In this document: piece after piece, positions 1-8,146 of the stretch
How the letters are laid out: each line of letters starts with the position of its first letter
How positions within the stretch are numbered: position 1 is the stretch's first letter
Source of the DNA: Pseudobdellovibrionaceae bacterium
Lineage (GTDB): Bacteria > Bdellovibrionota > Bdellovibrionia > Bdellovibrionales > UBA1609
Assembly (NCBI GenBank): GCA_947444305.1
Contig: CANEZP010000019.1
Span: forward strand, 17,763-81,762
Direction: 5' to 3'
DNA: 64,000 nt
Position numbers and translations under genes: made by a program
Notes under the pieces: generated by a model
Databases searched by the model: none
The model's input: the letters and a program-made list of their open reading frames with translations, nothing else
What the model was told of the DNA's origin: nothing

Positions 1-57
1 GGCGATCGGGTACGGACGAACCTTTTTCTTTACGATTTTTACTTGCTGGTCAGACAC
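1..57 (-). CDS. 5' end of an unidentified gene (partial)
   Basis: After the response regulator an open frame starts with GTG (55-57) and runs off the window edge; its first 19 residues (MSDQQVKIVKKKVRPYPIA) are basic. A GAGGAA ribosome binding site lies 8-9 nt before the GTG, inside the end of the response regulator gene, and the two genes overlap by 8 bases, as expected for the next cistron of the same operon. Too little is visible to name a product. Confidence 0.45.
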   Translation of the reverse strand, partial: MSDQQVKIVKKKVRPYPIA

Positions 58-412
58 TCGCTAATTCCTCACCGGTTTTGACAACCGCAAATATATCCTC
101 GAACGGCTTAGGAATAAAGAGATGCGCGCCGAGGGATTGTGCTCTTTCTAAATCATACTCGCCGGTGAAGGCCGACATCAAGATGACTTTCGCGTGCGCG
201 CGGTCCGCCTTAGTTAGGGCACGTAATAAGTCGGGACCACTAAGGCGCGGCATCAACACATCGAGAAAAACGAGATCGGGTTTGAAGCTCTGCCATTTTT
301 CGAGGCCGCTCTGCCCGTCTTCGGCTTCCTCGATTTGATGGCCTGACTTATGTAAAGCTCTCTTAAGAGACAGCCGCACCAAAGGTTCATCGTCGATCAC
401 CAAAACCTTCAT
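50..412 (-). CDS. Single-domain response regulator (CheY-like receiver)
   Basis: A 120-residue protein that is one receiver domain and nothing else. The acidic pair D7/D8 (VIDDEP), phosphorylatable D51 (FLDVLMP), S80 and K102 (PKPF) are all in place, so phospho-transfer should work; no DNA-binding or enzymatic output domain follows. I chose the ATG at 412 because the protein then starts MKVLVIDDEP and overlaps the stop of the kinase gene as ATGA, implying translational coupling. It is most likely the partner of that kinase; the output target is not visible in the sequence. Confidence 0.9.
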   Translation of the reverse strand: MKVLVIDDEPLVRLSLKRALHKSGHQIEEAEDGQSGLEKWQSFKPDLVFLDVLMPRLSGPDLLRALTKADRAHAKVILMSAFTGEYDLERAQSLGAHLFIPKPFEDIFAVVKTGEELASV

Positions 413-2301
413 GATAAAATCTCGAGCGGGAGTTTTACGCGGAACAACGAGCCCTGCCCTTCGCTCGATTCGCATTCCAGATCACCGCCGAACTGCCGCG
501 CGATATCGCGACTAAGACTAAGCCCGAGACCGGTGCCCTCGCCTTCTTCCTTCGTGGTGAAGAACGGTTCAAAAATCCGTTCGCGCACCGACTCGACGAT
601 CCCCGGCCCGGTATCGCGCACTTCGAGAAACGCCCAGCCCTTGTCCTGATGAGTGTGCACGGTGATTTCTCCCTTATCTTTCATGGCCTGGCAGGCGTTG
701 TTCACGAGATTGAAAATCACCTGCTGCATAAGGTGCGGCTCCACTTTCACCATAAGTTCGCCGTCGCTAAGCTGAATGTCGCTACGAAATTTCCCGGTCG
801 CCGATTTTAAAAAAGGCAAAGTTTTGCGCGTGATTTCGTTGAGATCTAAAACTTGCGCCTTTTGCCCGATTCCGCCTTTAGAAAAATCCAGCAGGTTCGT
901 GATGATGCTCTGACAGCGGGCCGACGCTTTTTCGACCTCGGTAAGATCTTTGTTCACCTGACCCTCGGGATCCGTCTCGGTAAGCAGAACTTGCGTGAGC
1001 GAGCGAATCCCGGTGAGTGGATTATTTAGTTCGTGCGCGATGTGACCCGCTAATTGGCCGATGGCCGACATCTTCTCGACCTGTACGACCTGGCTCTTCA
1101 ATTTCTGCGAGCGTGTCTCGTCACGCAGATAAACGACCCAGCTTAGCGGTGGATCCTCTAAGCTCATGCGAATCGGATATTTTTCGACGGTGTAAAGCCT
1201 TTCGGCTACTTTCAAATGTTTTTCCTGACTTTGTAAAACGGCGCGATACTCGTCACGCCAGTGGGAATTCGCGCGCAACACCCGTCCGTCGTGATCGAGA
1301 ATGGCGATCGGTTCGGCCAATTCATCGAACGTCATTTCCCATTCTCGGGAAGTGCTTTTTAGCTCTTGTTCGAGCACCAAGCGATCCAGCGCCCAGCTTA
1401 CCGGTTGCAGCTTTTCGCTCAGCGAAGCCACGATCGGATCTAAATCCTTCGTGACTAAGTTGTGTTCGAACATCAGCAGAGGCGAGCGTGAAACATCTTT
1501 TTGGTGGCGCACGGTAATCAACGGAAAGCGAATGACCTTGGCGAACGGCCGCCCCATCGCGTTCGCGAGGAACTGACTATCTTCACTCTCGTTGACCCGG
1601 ATTCGCGGGGAAACGACCCATTCGCCGCGCACGCGCGTGCTTATAGTTTGCGAACCGCGCAGGTAATACATATCGCCGTAGGCTTCACCCCTGGGTATAA
1701 ATAGTAGCGGCGATTCAAGGCCATGGTGTTCTTTTAATTGCCGGCGGATCAACGGCAAGAGATCGGCGACGTCGAGCAGCTGCGCGAGATCTTTGATGAA
1801 GCCGATGATCTCACGGACGCGCGAGATATTTTTTTGGCTCGCCTTACGAGAATCAACTTCGTTCGTGGTTCGCTCGATCACTACTTGTTCGAGGCCGCGG
1901 TTAAGTTCTTCTATCTGGCGGTTCTGCCCGCGCATCGCTTGCATTAAGGAATTGTTGCGTTCTTTTTCGGTCTGGCGGCTCAAGGCGACGCGTACAACCT
2001 TTGAAAGCTCGGCGGTGCCGTCGGCGATGTCCATGAACAGCGCGCCCTTAAGGGTGTTGATCGCGCGCCTCAAGTTCTGCCCGGTCCAACCGTTGTCGAC
2101 CAGGATGTAAGCTTTAGAAAATGAGATTTCTTCTTTATGAACGTCGGTGATTTCCGCACGGTTGATTAGGATGACGGTCGCCGCCGGATTGAATTCGCGG
2201 CCGACGACCCAATCACAACCTAAATCGTCCAAGGCCTGGAGTTCGCTCCACCAATTCGGAGCGTCTCCTCGGGTTAATAACTGAATCGTCCTACGCTCCA
2301 T
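409..2301 (-). CDS. Sensor histidine kinase
   Basis: A 630-residue kinase without obvious membrane segments, so probably cytoplasmic. In order: an N-terminal ~110 residues that look like a degenerate receiver-type fold, a coiled coil at about 105-165, a GAF-like middle, a short PAS-like segment at about 322-395 (ELAEPIAILDHDGRVLRAN), then the HisKA domain with phospho-acceptor H423 (AGHIAHELNNPL) and an HATPase domain with the N box (FNLVNNACQA), G1 (DTGPGI) and G2 (GTGLGL). Four bases overlap the response regulator gene (ATGA), so the two form a two-component pair. It ends the flagellar/glycosylation run and follows the GT9 gene by 4 bases. Its signal is unknown. Confidence 0.9.
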   Translation of the reverse strand: MERRTIQLLTRGDAPNWWSELQALDDLGCDWVVGREFNPAATVILINRAEITDVHKEEISFSKAYILVDNGWTGQNLRRAINTLKGALFMDIADGTAELSKVVRVALSRQTEKERNNSLMQAMRGQNRQIEELNRGLEQVVIERTTNEVDSRKASQKNISRVREIIGFIKDLAQLLDVADLLPLIRRQLKEHHGLESPLLFIPRGEAYGDMYYLRGSQTISTRVRGEWVVSPRIRVNESEDSQFLANAMGRPFAKVIRFPLITVRHQKDVSRSPLLMFEHNLVTKDLDPIVASLSEKLQPVSWALDRLVLEQELKSTSREWEMTFDELAEPIAILDHDGRVLRANSHWRDEYRAVLQSQEKHLKVAERLYTVEKYPIRMSLEDPPLSWVVYLRDETRSQKLKSQVVQVEKMSAIGQLAGHIAHELNNPLTGIRSLTQVLLTETDPEGQVNKDLTEVEKASARCQSIITNLLDFSKGGIGQKAQVLDLNEITRKTLPFLKSATGKFRSDIQLSDGELMVKVEPHLMQQVIFNLVNNACQAMKDKGEITVHTHQDKGWAFLEVRDTGPGIVESVRERIFEPFFTTKEEGEGTGLGLSLSRDIARQFGGDLECESSEGQGSLFRVKLPLEILS

Positions 2302-2305
2302 CCCG

Positions 2306-3970
2306 TTAGGATAGAGCAGGAATCAACACGTACTCAAGCTGATCGGCGACTTCGATCAAATCTCTGCGCCCGAGCGCATCGTTTAGCCCCGTAAGCATGG
2401 TCGACCACTCCGCTTCACCGACCTTTGTCGAGTGGCGCGAGAGTTCGTGCAACGTAGAGAGCAAGCTTTGAAAATCGTCTTGCACGCTCGCCATCCGGAA
2501 TTCCCGGATCGCGGGCAAGCAACGGCGCGCGAGCTCGATCGCACGTCGGCTGTCGCCGGCGGGTTCAACGTGGCGGCGATAGATGGCCGTGATCGTCTGC
2601 AAGTCGGTAAAAAGATTTTTGGTGCGAACCAAAGTTTCCTCGGCCGAGCCGGGCGGTATTCGCAAACGTTCGGTCTCGAACCACTGGACAAGCGGATCGA
2701 TGCGCGGATTCAGCCGGCTGATTTCGGTCAACATCTGGTCGATGTTTTTTAAAATCAGCGCCGACGTCTTGCGACGCTCGGGCACTTGGAAATTATCGAT
2801 TTGCGCGAGCGCGAGTTCGCTCAATTCAAACAATCTTTGGAACCCGAGCAGATCCGCTTCGATTTCGGCTTCGGGGTAAGAGCCTTGCGTATACAAAGCC
2901 TCGATCAAGTGCCACGAAAAATCGTTGAAGCTTAACTCGTGGAGGCCGAAAGGCTTGAGCGGTCCCGTGCGGTAAGCGCAGGGACTATGAGCCGTTTCGC
3001 CGTCGAGCATTGCGCGGGCTTCTTTAGCCACGCGGGCGGGCGCGATGGATTCGAGATCGGCTTCGTAAAGCACCCGGCTACCCGAGCTCGTCGGTCCCGT
3101 CGTCCAAAAGTTTGCGGTCTCGGAGCTCAATTGCAAAACGGGCGTTTGGGTCAGCGAAGCCATCTGTGAAGGTGCACTGTCGCAACCGATGAACAACCGG
3201 CTTTCGGCTAATAATTGCATCAGGCCGGTCAACGTGGTTTGCCCGGTAAGATTGTGCACGCGATTTTGGTCAAACTGCGAGGCCACGGCTTCGGCCATGG
3301 AACGCTCATCGGGACTACCGACGAGGATCCAATTTTCATCACCGAGCGCGAGGCCTTCGCGAATTACCGCGGCCCATTTGTCGGGCGGGTAAAGTCTAAG
3401 CGATTGGCTAGCGCCTAAATGTATAACGATCTGTTCTTTACGCTCGCGCTTTTCAGGCAACGCGTGAAAGTCCTCGTCGGTGAGATCGACTTGCGCGACG
3501 AGACCGAATATCTGCGTCACGTGAAAGCGATTCGAGCGCCCGATTTCACCCTGCGCGAAAAAATAGGCGCTGGCGTCATCGGGGATATTGAGAAAGCCGT
3601 CCTCAAAACGAGTGTAACCGGTGGTTTCGGTATGACCGTGCGATAAAATATCGGCGAGGTAGCTCGATACCGGTGAGAATGAGAGATTCACGATTTTATG
3701 AAACTCAAGCTCACGCAGCGGTGCGATGGCCGCCTTCAGCAAATCGTGCGCGGCGCCTTCATCACCCTTGGTGTATACGGGCTCAAGAATATCGGCCGTC
3801 GGCCAGCTATGCGCCGTGATTCCGTTAAAACCGTTTAGCGCTTCGCGAAAACGATGACGGACCAACACGTGCAGCTCGGCCCCCGGGTGTTGCCGTTGCA
3901 ACGCCTTGAGCGTGGGCCAAGTTTGGTAGATATCACCGAATCGTGCGAGTTGAAGAACTAGGATACGCAT
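2306..3970 (-). CDS. Glycosyltransferase family 9 (heptosyltransferase-type), extended
   Basis: A 554-residue protein opening MRILVLQLARFGDIYQTWP, the N-terminal GT9 signature, with the second-half family pattern at roughly 180-290: HLGAS...YPPDKWA, LVGSPDE, LTGQTTL and a FIGCDSAPSQMASLTQTPVLQLSS loop equivalent to the DSG/pMHlA donor-binding segment. GT9 enzymes move heptose or related sugars from nucleotide donors. About 200 C-terminal residues extend beyond the usual family length and are largely helical with no recognised domain. Together with the second GT9 gene, the MAF-like protein and a TPR protein directly behind flaG-fliD-fliS, a role in glycosylating flagellin is a reasonable inference; LPS core synthesis is the alternative. 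Confidence 0.82.
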   Translation of the reverse strand: MRILVLQLARFGDIYQTWPTLKALQRQHPGAELHVLVRHRFREALNGFNGITAHSWPTADILEPVYTKGDEGAAHDLLKAAIAPLRELEFHKIVNLSFSPVSSYLADILSHGHTETTGYTRFEDGFLNIPDDASAYFFAQGEIGRSNRFHVTQIFGLVAQVDLTDEDFHALPEKRERKEQIVIHLGASQSLRLYPPDKWAAVIREGLALGDENWILVGSPDERSMAEAVASQFDQNRVHNLTGQTTLTGLMQLLAESRLFIGCDSAPSQMASLTQTPVLQLSSETANFWTTGPTSSGSRVLYEADLESIAPARVAKEARAMLDGETAHSPCAYRTGPLKPFGLHELSFNDFSWHLIEALYTQGSYPEAEIEADLLGFQRLFELSELALAQIDNFQVPERRKTSALILKNIDQMLTEISRLNPRIDPLVQWFETERLRIPPGSAEETLVRTKNLFTDLQTITAIYRRHVEPAGDSRRAIELARRCLPAIREFRMASVQDDFQSLLSTLHELSRHSTKVGEAEWSTMLTGLNDALGRRDLIEVADQLEYVLIPALS

Positions 3971-4112
3971 TCGTCAGTTGTTCCTTAATCATTTCTTCGA
4001 GAAGTTTTAGGCTCTTGGCATCTTTCGAGTAACCGCGGGTCGAGATAATTTTGCGCGTCGAAGTTTCTAAACGTTCGAGCACGGCTTTTAGTTTTTCGGG
4101 CGTTTCGTTCAT
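3933..4112 (-). CDS. Small ORF between two glycosyltransferase genes (59 aa)
   Basis: A 59-codon frame starting ATG at 4110-4112 behind a good AAAGGA ribosome binding site 5-6 nt away, encoding a charged, probably helical peptide (begins MNETPEKLKAVLERLE; contains RKIISTRGYSKDAKSLKLLEEM). It overlaps the start of the following GT9 gene by 38 bases, so its translation could couple to that gene. No family is recognised. The ribosome binding site and the otherwise unexplained 200-base gap support it as real; it might instead be a translated leader. Confidence 0.55.
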   Translation of the reverse strand: MNETPEKLKAVLERLETSTRKIISTRGYSKDAKSLKLLEEMIKEQLTNAYPSSSTRTIR

Positions 4113-4167
4113 ACCTTTTCCTTTAGGGTAAACGTTTTTCTTAGACGTTTCTTCTTAAACGTACTTC

Positions 4168-5655
4168 TTAAACATTTTCGGTCCAGTTTGATTTCAACGT
4201 ACGGATTAGCTTGGTCTTGTGTTCAAGATGCTGGTGCGCAAATTCGAGTTCGATCTGTTTTTTACGAAACTTCGCGATGTCGAGGAGGTCCGTACGCGGT
4301 GCACGTTCGCGCTTTAGGGTAAAGAGTTCTGAGCTGACCGCCAGCGTCCGGTCGCCTTCCCGCTTCTCTAGGAAGTCGAGGTGCGCGAGCACGGGCAATT
4401 CAGCATCACCGGGAATTAACGCACGAAGTTCACGGCGTAGCGCCACGCCCTCGCTGCCGAATTCCGAAAATTGTTTCTGTCGTTCACGGTTGAGCGTGAT
4501 CTTCCAAGCGCAACGCTCGACGAGCGTCGTGACCAAACGAACGTTGCACTGCTCACTTAAATCCTGCGCGTACCAAAATCCCGAGCTGAGCTCGCGGCTG
4601 CGCAAGATATTCACTTCATTTTTGTAAGCGGCGGCGACTTGTTCGATGGCGGCCCAATTGCCGTTAAGTAAGGCCGACGTCGCGCCGTGGACCGCGCCTA
4701 CCGAAGGCACGCCGTCGTTAACCGCGCGCATGATCAAGGAGTCGGCTTTGTAAATGCCCGTACGGCGGGAATCGCTCCAGCCGATGCTGAGCTCGACGAC
4801 TTTGGCCGAGCCGGAATTAGCCAAATGTTTAATGCTCGTATCGCCGGTGACCAAAACCTGGGCACGGTTCAACAGCGCGACGGCGCCTTCGAGCGAGGTG
4901 ATCGCGGGAATAATCGTAACGCCGGCGTTCGCGATAAATTCATTAATCCGGTCGCTCTCATTCGGAGCGCCGATGGCCACGATCTGCGCCGCGGGCCTTT
5001 CGCGTTTTATGTTACGGACAAAATCGGTCCATTGCGAAAGCGGCCAATTTTTCTTCTCGTCTGAAGTAAAAAGTTGGAGGGCGATCACTTCGCCTTCGCT
5101 TAAGGCAAGCGCGTCGACTTCGGCCTTACCCTTCGCGGTGGAGGTCATCTTCCAGTCGCGACCCGATTCACCGAGACCGCAAGCGTGCGCAAAAATATCC
5201 GTGTGGTGGAAGACGTCTTCAACTTCGCCGTCGGCGCGCTCATCCAGGTACCGGAACCAAGGCGAATAGAAATGCGGCAAACCTTTAAGATCGTAGGTTA
5301 GCCCGAGGCGGTCGCCGGCTTTGAGGTAGCCCGCGACCCACGCCGAGAAATGCGTTTGCGTGAGGTTAATGATCAAATCGTATTTTTCGGCGTTGATCGC
5401 GTCTAGCTGCTCTTGCAGAACGGCGAACGAAGCCAGCGTCGGCACGTCGGCTCGGTTCATGCCCTCTTGCAATTCATCGCGGTTCAACGTCCACCAGCGG
5501 CGCACGTTAGGGAGCATCGAGTGAAGTTGTCCGACGGGTTTAAAGCTAAGGACGTCGATCAGGGCATCGCCCCGCTTCGCGGCCAGGCCGTTGATCACCG
5601 GGACGGTCATCACCATGTCGCCCAAGCGTAAAAGATTGATAACGAGTATCTTCAT
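4168..5655 (-). CDS. Glycosyltransferase family 9 (heptosyltransferase-type)
   Basis: A 495-residue protein starting MKILVINLLRLGDMVMTVPVINGL, typical of ADP-heptose:LPS heptosyltransferases. Second-half landmarks are LQLFTSDEKKNWPLSQW (about 195-210) and the donor-site loop RAQVLVTGDTSIKHLAN (about 275-291), where the usual DSGpmH is DTSIKH. A C-terminal extension of about 150 residues has no clear domain. Its ATG overlaps the TAA of the MAF-like gene (TAATG), so the genes are co-translated. The sugar and acceptor cannot be read from sequence; flagellin is the likeliest acceptor by context. Confidence 0.82.
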   Translation of the reverse strand: MKILVINLLRLGDMVMTVPVINGLAAKRGDALIDVLSFKPVGQLHSMLPNVRRWWTLNRDELQEGMNRADVPTLASFAVLQEQLDAINAEKYDLIINLTQTHFSAWVAGYLKAGDRLGLTYDLKGLPHFYSPWFRYLDERADGEVEDVFHHTDIFAHACGLGESGRDWKMTSTAKGKAEVDALALSEGEVIALQLFTSDEKKNWPLSQWTDFVRNIKRERPAAQIVAIGAPNESDRINEFIANAGVTIIPAITSLEGAVALLNRAQVLVTGDTSIKHLANSGSAKVVELSIGWSDSRRTGIYKADSLIMRAVNDGVPSVGAVHGATSALLNGNWAAIEQVAAAYKNEVNILRSRELSSGFWYAQDLSEQCNVRLVTTLVERCAWKITLNRERQKQFSEFGSEGVALRRELRALIPGDAELPVLAHLDFLEKREGDRTLAVSSELFTLKRERAPRTDLLDIAKFRKKQIELEFAHQHLEHKTKLIRTLKSNWTENV

Positions 5656-6275
5656 TACTTCACCAACTCTCTTAGGGCCTTGAACAAAAGCTTTTCTCGC
5701 TCTTCGGAATTTTGCACGAGCTCGGTTTGTTCTAGATCGTAAATAGTCAACGGCATGTCGGAAGCACGGTCGATGCGCGAATGAGCGTCAAAGCCGGGAG
5801 CGTTGCGCAGCTTCCACTGCCAAGTCAGCGCGCCCCAGTCGCGGCCGAGCAATTGGGCCCGGCATTCTTCGTATACTTTCGCGTCTATCAGCAGCGATGC
5901 CGGGTGCATCAAGACAACGAAGCTGCCGAGCACGGCTTTTTTAACTTGCATGGAGGCTCGCAATTCGCGGGCCGTCTTCACGTGTTCGAACGTCACGCGG
6001 CTGGCCGGAAACATGTGCAAACCTTGGGACGCGGTTAAAATTTGTTCGTGAGTATCGATGACCAAAATCTTGGCATCGGTTCTGTCGAGAAGCTCGGCGA
6101 CGTGGTGACCCGACGCCATCCCGAGCACGATCACCGTGCGCACCTTCTCAAGGAATTCGGGGCGACGATCGATCCATTCGCGCGCCTCTTGCCGCGGATT
6201 GAAACGGGAGGCGAGCAGCCGGCCGCCGAAACGAATGACCTTCTCGCCGTTAGCGGCGTCGATAATCTCGATCAA
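5655..6275 (-). CDS. MAF-like (motility-associated factor) N-terminal domain protein
   Basis: A 206-residue protein resembling only the N-terminal Rossmann-like part of motility-associated glycosyltransferases (MAF/DUF115): the stretch LLASRFNPRQEAREWI followed by VRTVIVLGMASGHHVAELL corresponds to the family pattern 'HS-x-DP-x-EA ... GxGxGYH'. The catalytic C-terminal part of full MAF proteins is absent, so it may be an accessory or acceptor-recognition protein working with the neighbouring GT9 enzymes. The start is a TTG overlapping the upstream stop as TTGA, with AGGA 9-10 nt before it. MAF family membership is inferred from motif memory, not from a search. Confidence 0.6.
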   Translation of the reverse strand: MIEIIDAANGEKVIRFGGRLLASRFNPRQEAREWIDRRPEFLEKVRTVIVLGMASGHHVAELLDRTDAKILVIDTHEQILTASQGLHMFPASRVTFEHVKTARELRASMQVKKAVLGSFVVLMHPASLLIDAKVYEECRAQLLGRDWGALTWQWKLRNAPGFDAHSRIDRASDMPLTIYDLEQTELVQNSEEREKLLFKALRELVK

Positions 6276-7177
6276 GCGTTTGTCCTTAGTTGAGCGGCTA
6301 ATTGCAGCGCCTGTTCGTTCGCGGGATTCACCGCGAGTAAACGTTCAAGTTCCAACTTCGCAGAATTAGCTTCGCCGCGCCGATGGCTTAGCCAGACGAA
6401 GGCGAGCGATAACTTCTCGTTCCAGCCGCCTTCCATCAAAAAATTGCGGATCAATTCAAGAGCGCGGAATTCGCGGCCCTCTTGCGTGCTCCACTCGAGC
6501 GCAAGACCAAGCGCCGTTTCGTTGAGCGGATTGTATTGCAGAGCCGCTTCGATGTTTCCCCACGCGAGTTCCCAATCGCCTTTCATGCGATGGCAGAGCG
6601 CCAGTCCAACCCACGCTTTGTCATTTTCCGGATTGATTTCGAGCGCGGCGCGGAACTGTTCAAGGGCTTCGTCCCATTTCGCTTTTTGAATTTCGAGCGT
6701 ACCTAAGTTTACGTATAAGGTGTCCGAACCGGGATTCAAGCGATGAGCTTTGAAGTAGTTGTCTTGTGCCGAATCGAAATCGCCTTTACGAACAAGAATG
6801 TTGCCGAGCGTTTTGAAAACTTCGAAGAGTCCTTTTGCGTTCTCGGGTGCGACGAGTACCGCTTGTTGCAAGTGATCGAAAGCATGATCCATTTGATCAA
6901 GCTGATATTCGACTTGCGCCAACGCGTTCAAGGTTTCGAACCGGTAATCGATTTTGATAACGTTACGAAGAATGCGAACGCTCTCGTCGAAACGATTCAT
7001 CAAACGCAAACGGTTCGCCAATTCCATCGCGATCAAACTATCGTTGGGGTCGATTTGTAAAATCATGTATAGCTCGGCAAGGTCGAGCTTCGGTGATTCA
7101 ACCGGCGGCTGAATTTTACTTATTAAGACTTCGGCCGTGGGCGTGTGCTGATTTAATTCCAAGGTTGCCTCCAACAT
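6272..7177 (-). CDS. TPR-repeat protein in the flagellar/glycosylation operon
   Basis: About 300 residues, of which 45-300 are six to seven tandem tetratricopeptide-like helical hairpins (for example ALAQVEYQLDQMDHAFDHLQ and NLGTLEIQKAKWDEALEQF). TPR proteins act as scaffolds or, fused to enzymes, in protein glycosylation; here it would most likely present substrates or assemble the glycosyltransferase complex. No signal peptide, hence cytoplasmic. Start: ATG at 7177 is given, but a GGAGG lies 5 nt before a TTG at 7162 (MELNQHTPTAE), which may be the real initiation codon. A hairpin (7254-7277) separates it from the fliT-like gene. Confidence 0.75.
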   Translation of the reverse strand: MLEATLELNQHTPTAEVLISKIQPPVESPKLDLAELYMILQIDPNDSLIAMELANRLRLMNRFDESVRILRNVIKIDYRFETLNALAQVEYQLDQMDHAFDHLQQAVLVAPENAKGLFEVFKTLGNILVRKGDFDSAQDNYFKAHRLNPGSDTLYVNLGTLEIQKAKWDEALEQFRAALEINPENDKAWVGLALCHRMKGDWELAWGNIEAALQYNPLNETALGLALEWSTQEGREFRALELIRNFLMEGGWNEKLSLAFVWLSHRRGEANSAKLELERLLAVNPANEQALQLAAQLRTNA

Positions 7178-7253
7178 GATCTTGTTGAGCAACCCCGGTG
7201 CCAAATTTGCTTGAGCTTAAAACGGGAACTGAGGTCTTTTTCTAGGCGGAGGG

Positions 7254-7277
7254 CTGGACGGAATCACTCCCGTCCAG
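7254..7277. terminator. Hairpin between the fliT-like and TPR genes
   Basis: A perfect 8-bp stem (CTGGACGG/CCGTCCAG) with an 8-nt loop in the only real gap of this run. There is no T tract after it on the minus strand, so it may be an RNA processing or attenuation element that lowers downstream expression rather than a full terminator. Confidence 0.35.
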
Positions 7278-7288
7278 TCAAATTTCTG

Positions 7289-7714
7289 TTACGCTTCTTC
7301 GTCGAGTTTGCCGGGTGCATCGCCCGATTTGTACGCGCCGATGGCTTTTTTGCCGGACTGGACGGTACGCAATTCACGAATGATGTTGGACTTGGCTTTT
7401 TCGATTACGGAAAGAATTTGTAAGTCCTGCGCCAAGATGCGCTGAACCATGTCGTTCTTTATATTCATGGCCGTAACCATTTCCTTTTTATTCTGATTCG
7501 ATACGACGGGCGCATCACCGTGCGTGCTGGCGGCCGCGTCGATCAAACGATCGATGCAACGAACAAGATCAAGAATCGTCTCGCGCGATTGATAGAAAAC
7601 TTCGAGGTTATCGAAATTGCCTTCTGAGAAGTTGAGCAGTTCGCCCTCGTTGAGCTCCAAGAACTTACCGAGATGGTAATTCTTGTCCTTTAATAAATTA
7701 ATGATCGTGTCCAT
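7289..7714 (-). CDS. FliT/FlgN-like flagellar export chaperone candidate
   Basis: A 141-residue, almost wholly helical acidic protein directly after fliS, the position in which fliT sits in many flagellar operons; FliT chaperones FliD. Sequence identity to FliT is weak, so the call rests on length, helical content and position. The start at 7714 is set by a GGAGG 5 nt upstream, rather than by the ATG 12 bases earlier that overlaps the ribosome binding site. The C-terminal tail (residues ~120-141) is flexible and lysine/glycine-rich. Confidence 0.55.
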   Translation of the reverse strand: MDTIINLLKDKNYHLGKFLELNEGELLNFSEGNFDNLEVFYQSRETILDLVRCIDRLIDAAASTHGDAPVVSNQNKKEMVTAMNIKNDMVQRILAQDLQILSVIEKAKSNIIRELRTVQSGKKAIGAYKSGDAPGKLDEEA

Positions 7715-7746
7715 TTGGCCCTCCATGACCTGTATGAGAAGAATCC

Positions 7747-8142
7747 CTATTTGTTGCTAAGATTTTCTTCGCGCTTAATTTTTTCGAGCGCTTCCACCCA
7801 TCCTGAGTAGAGCGTTTCGAGAACTTTCAATGCATCTTCAAGGGGCTTCGGTTGCCCGGTCGCGTTCGTCTTCGTCAGCTGTTCCGTAATGAACATATAG
7901 AGCTGCTCGAGGTTCTTCGCGATATCTCCACCGACTTCATGATTCAAAGTGTTGTTCAATTCCATGACGATGTCGTAGGCGCGGCCGATGTTTATTCCGC
8001 GACCCGCGATATCTTTCTTCTCGATGGCGATCAACGCTTGTTTCACGAAGCGGATTGCGCCTTCGTAAAGCATCAGCAAGATTTTTTCTTTGCTCGCGCT
8101 TTGTACCGAGGTCTTTTTATATTGTGCTACGCCACTTTTCAT
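7747..8142 (-). CDS. fliS: Flagellin chaperone FliS
   Basis: 131 residues matching the FliS four-helix chaperone over its whole length: the signature SKEKILLMLYEGAIRFVKQAL (residues 17-37) and GRAYDIVMELNNTLNHEVGGDIAKNLEQLY (53-82) are both present. FliS holds flagellin in the cytosol before export and in some bacteria also counteracts FliW. Its gene ends the fliD-fliS pair with only 4 bases between the stop of fliD and its start. Four flagellin genes lie 11-21 kb away. Confidence 0.93.
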   Translation of the reverse strand: MKSGVAQYKKTSVQSASKEKILLMLYEGAIRFVKQALIAIEKKDIAGRGINIGRAYDIVMELNNTLNHEVGGDIAKNLEQLYMFITEQLTKTNATGQPKPLEDALKVLETLYSGWVEALEKIKREENLSNK

Positions 8143-8146
8143 AACC

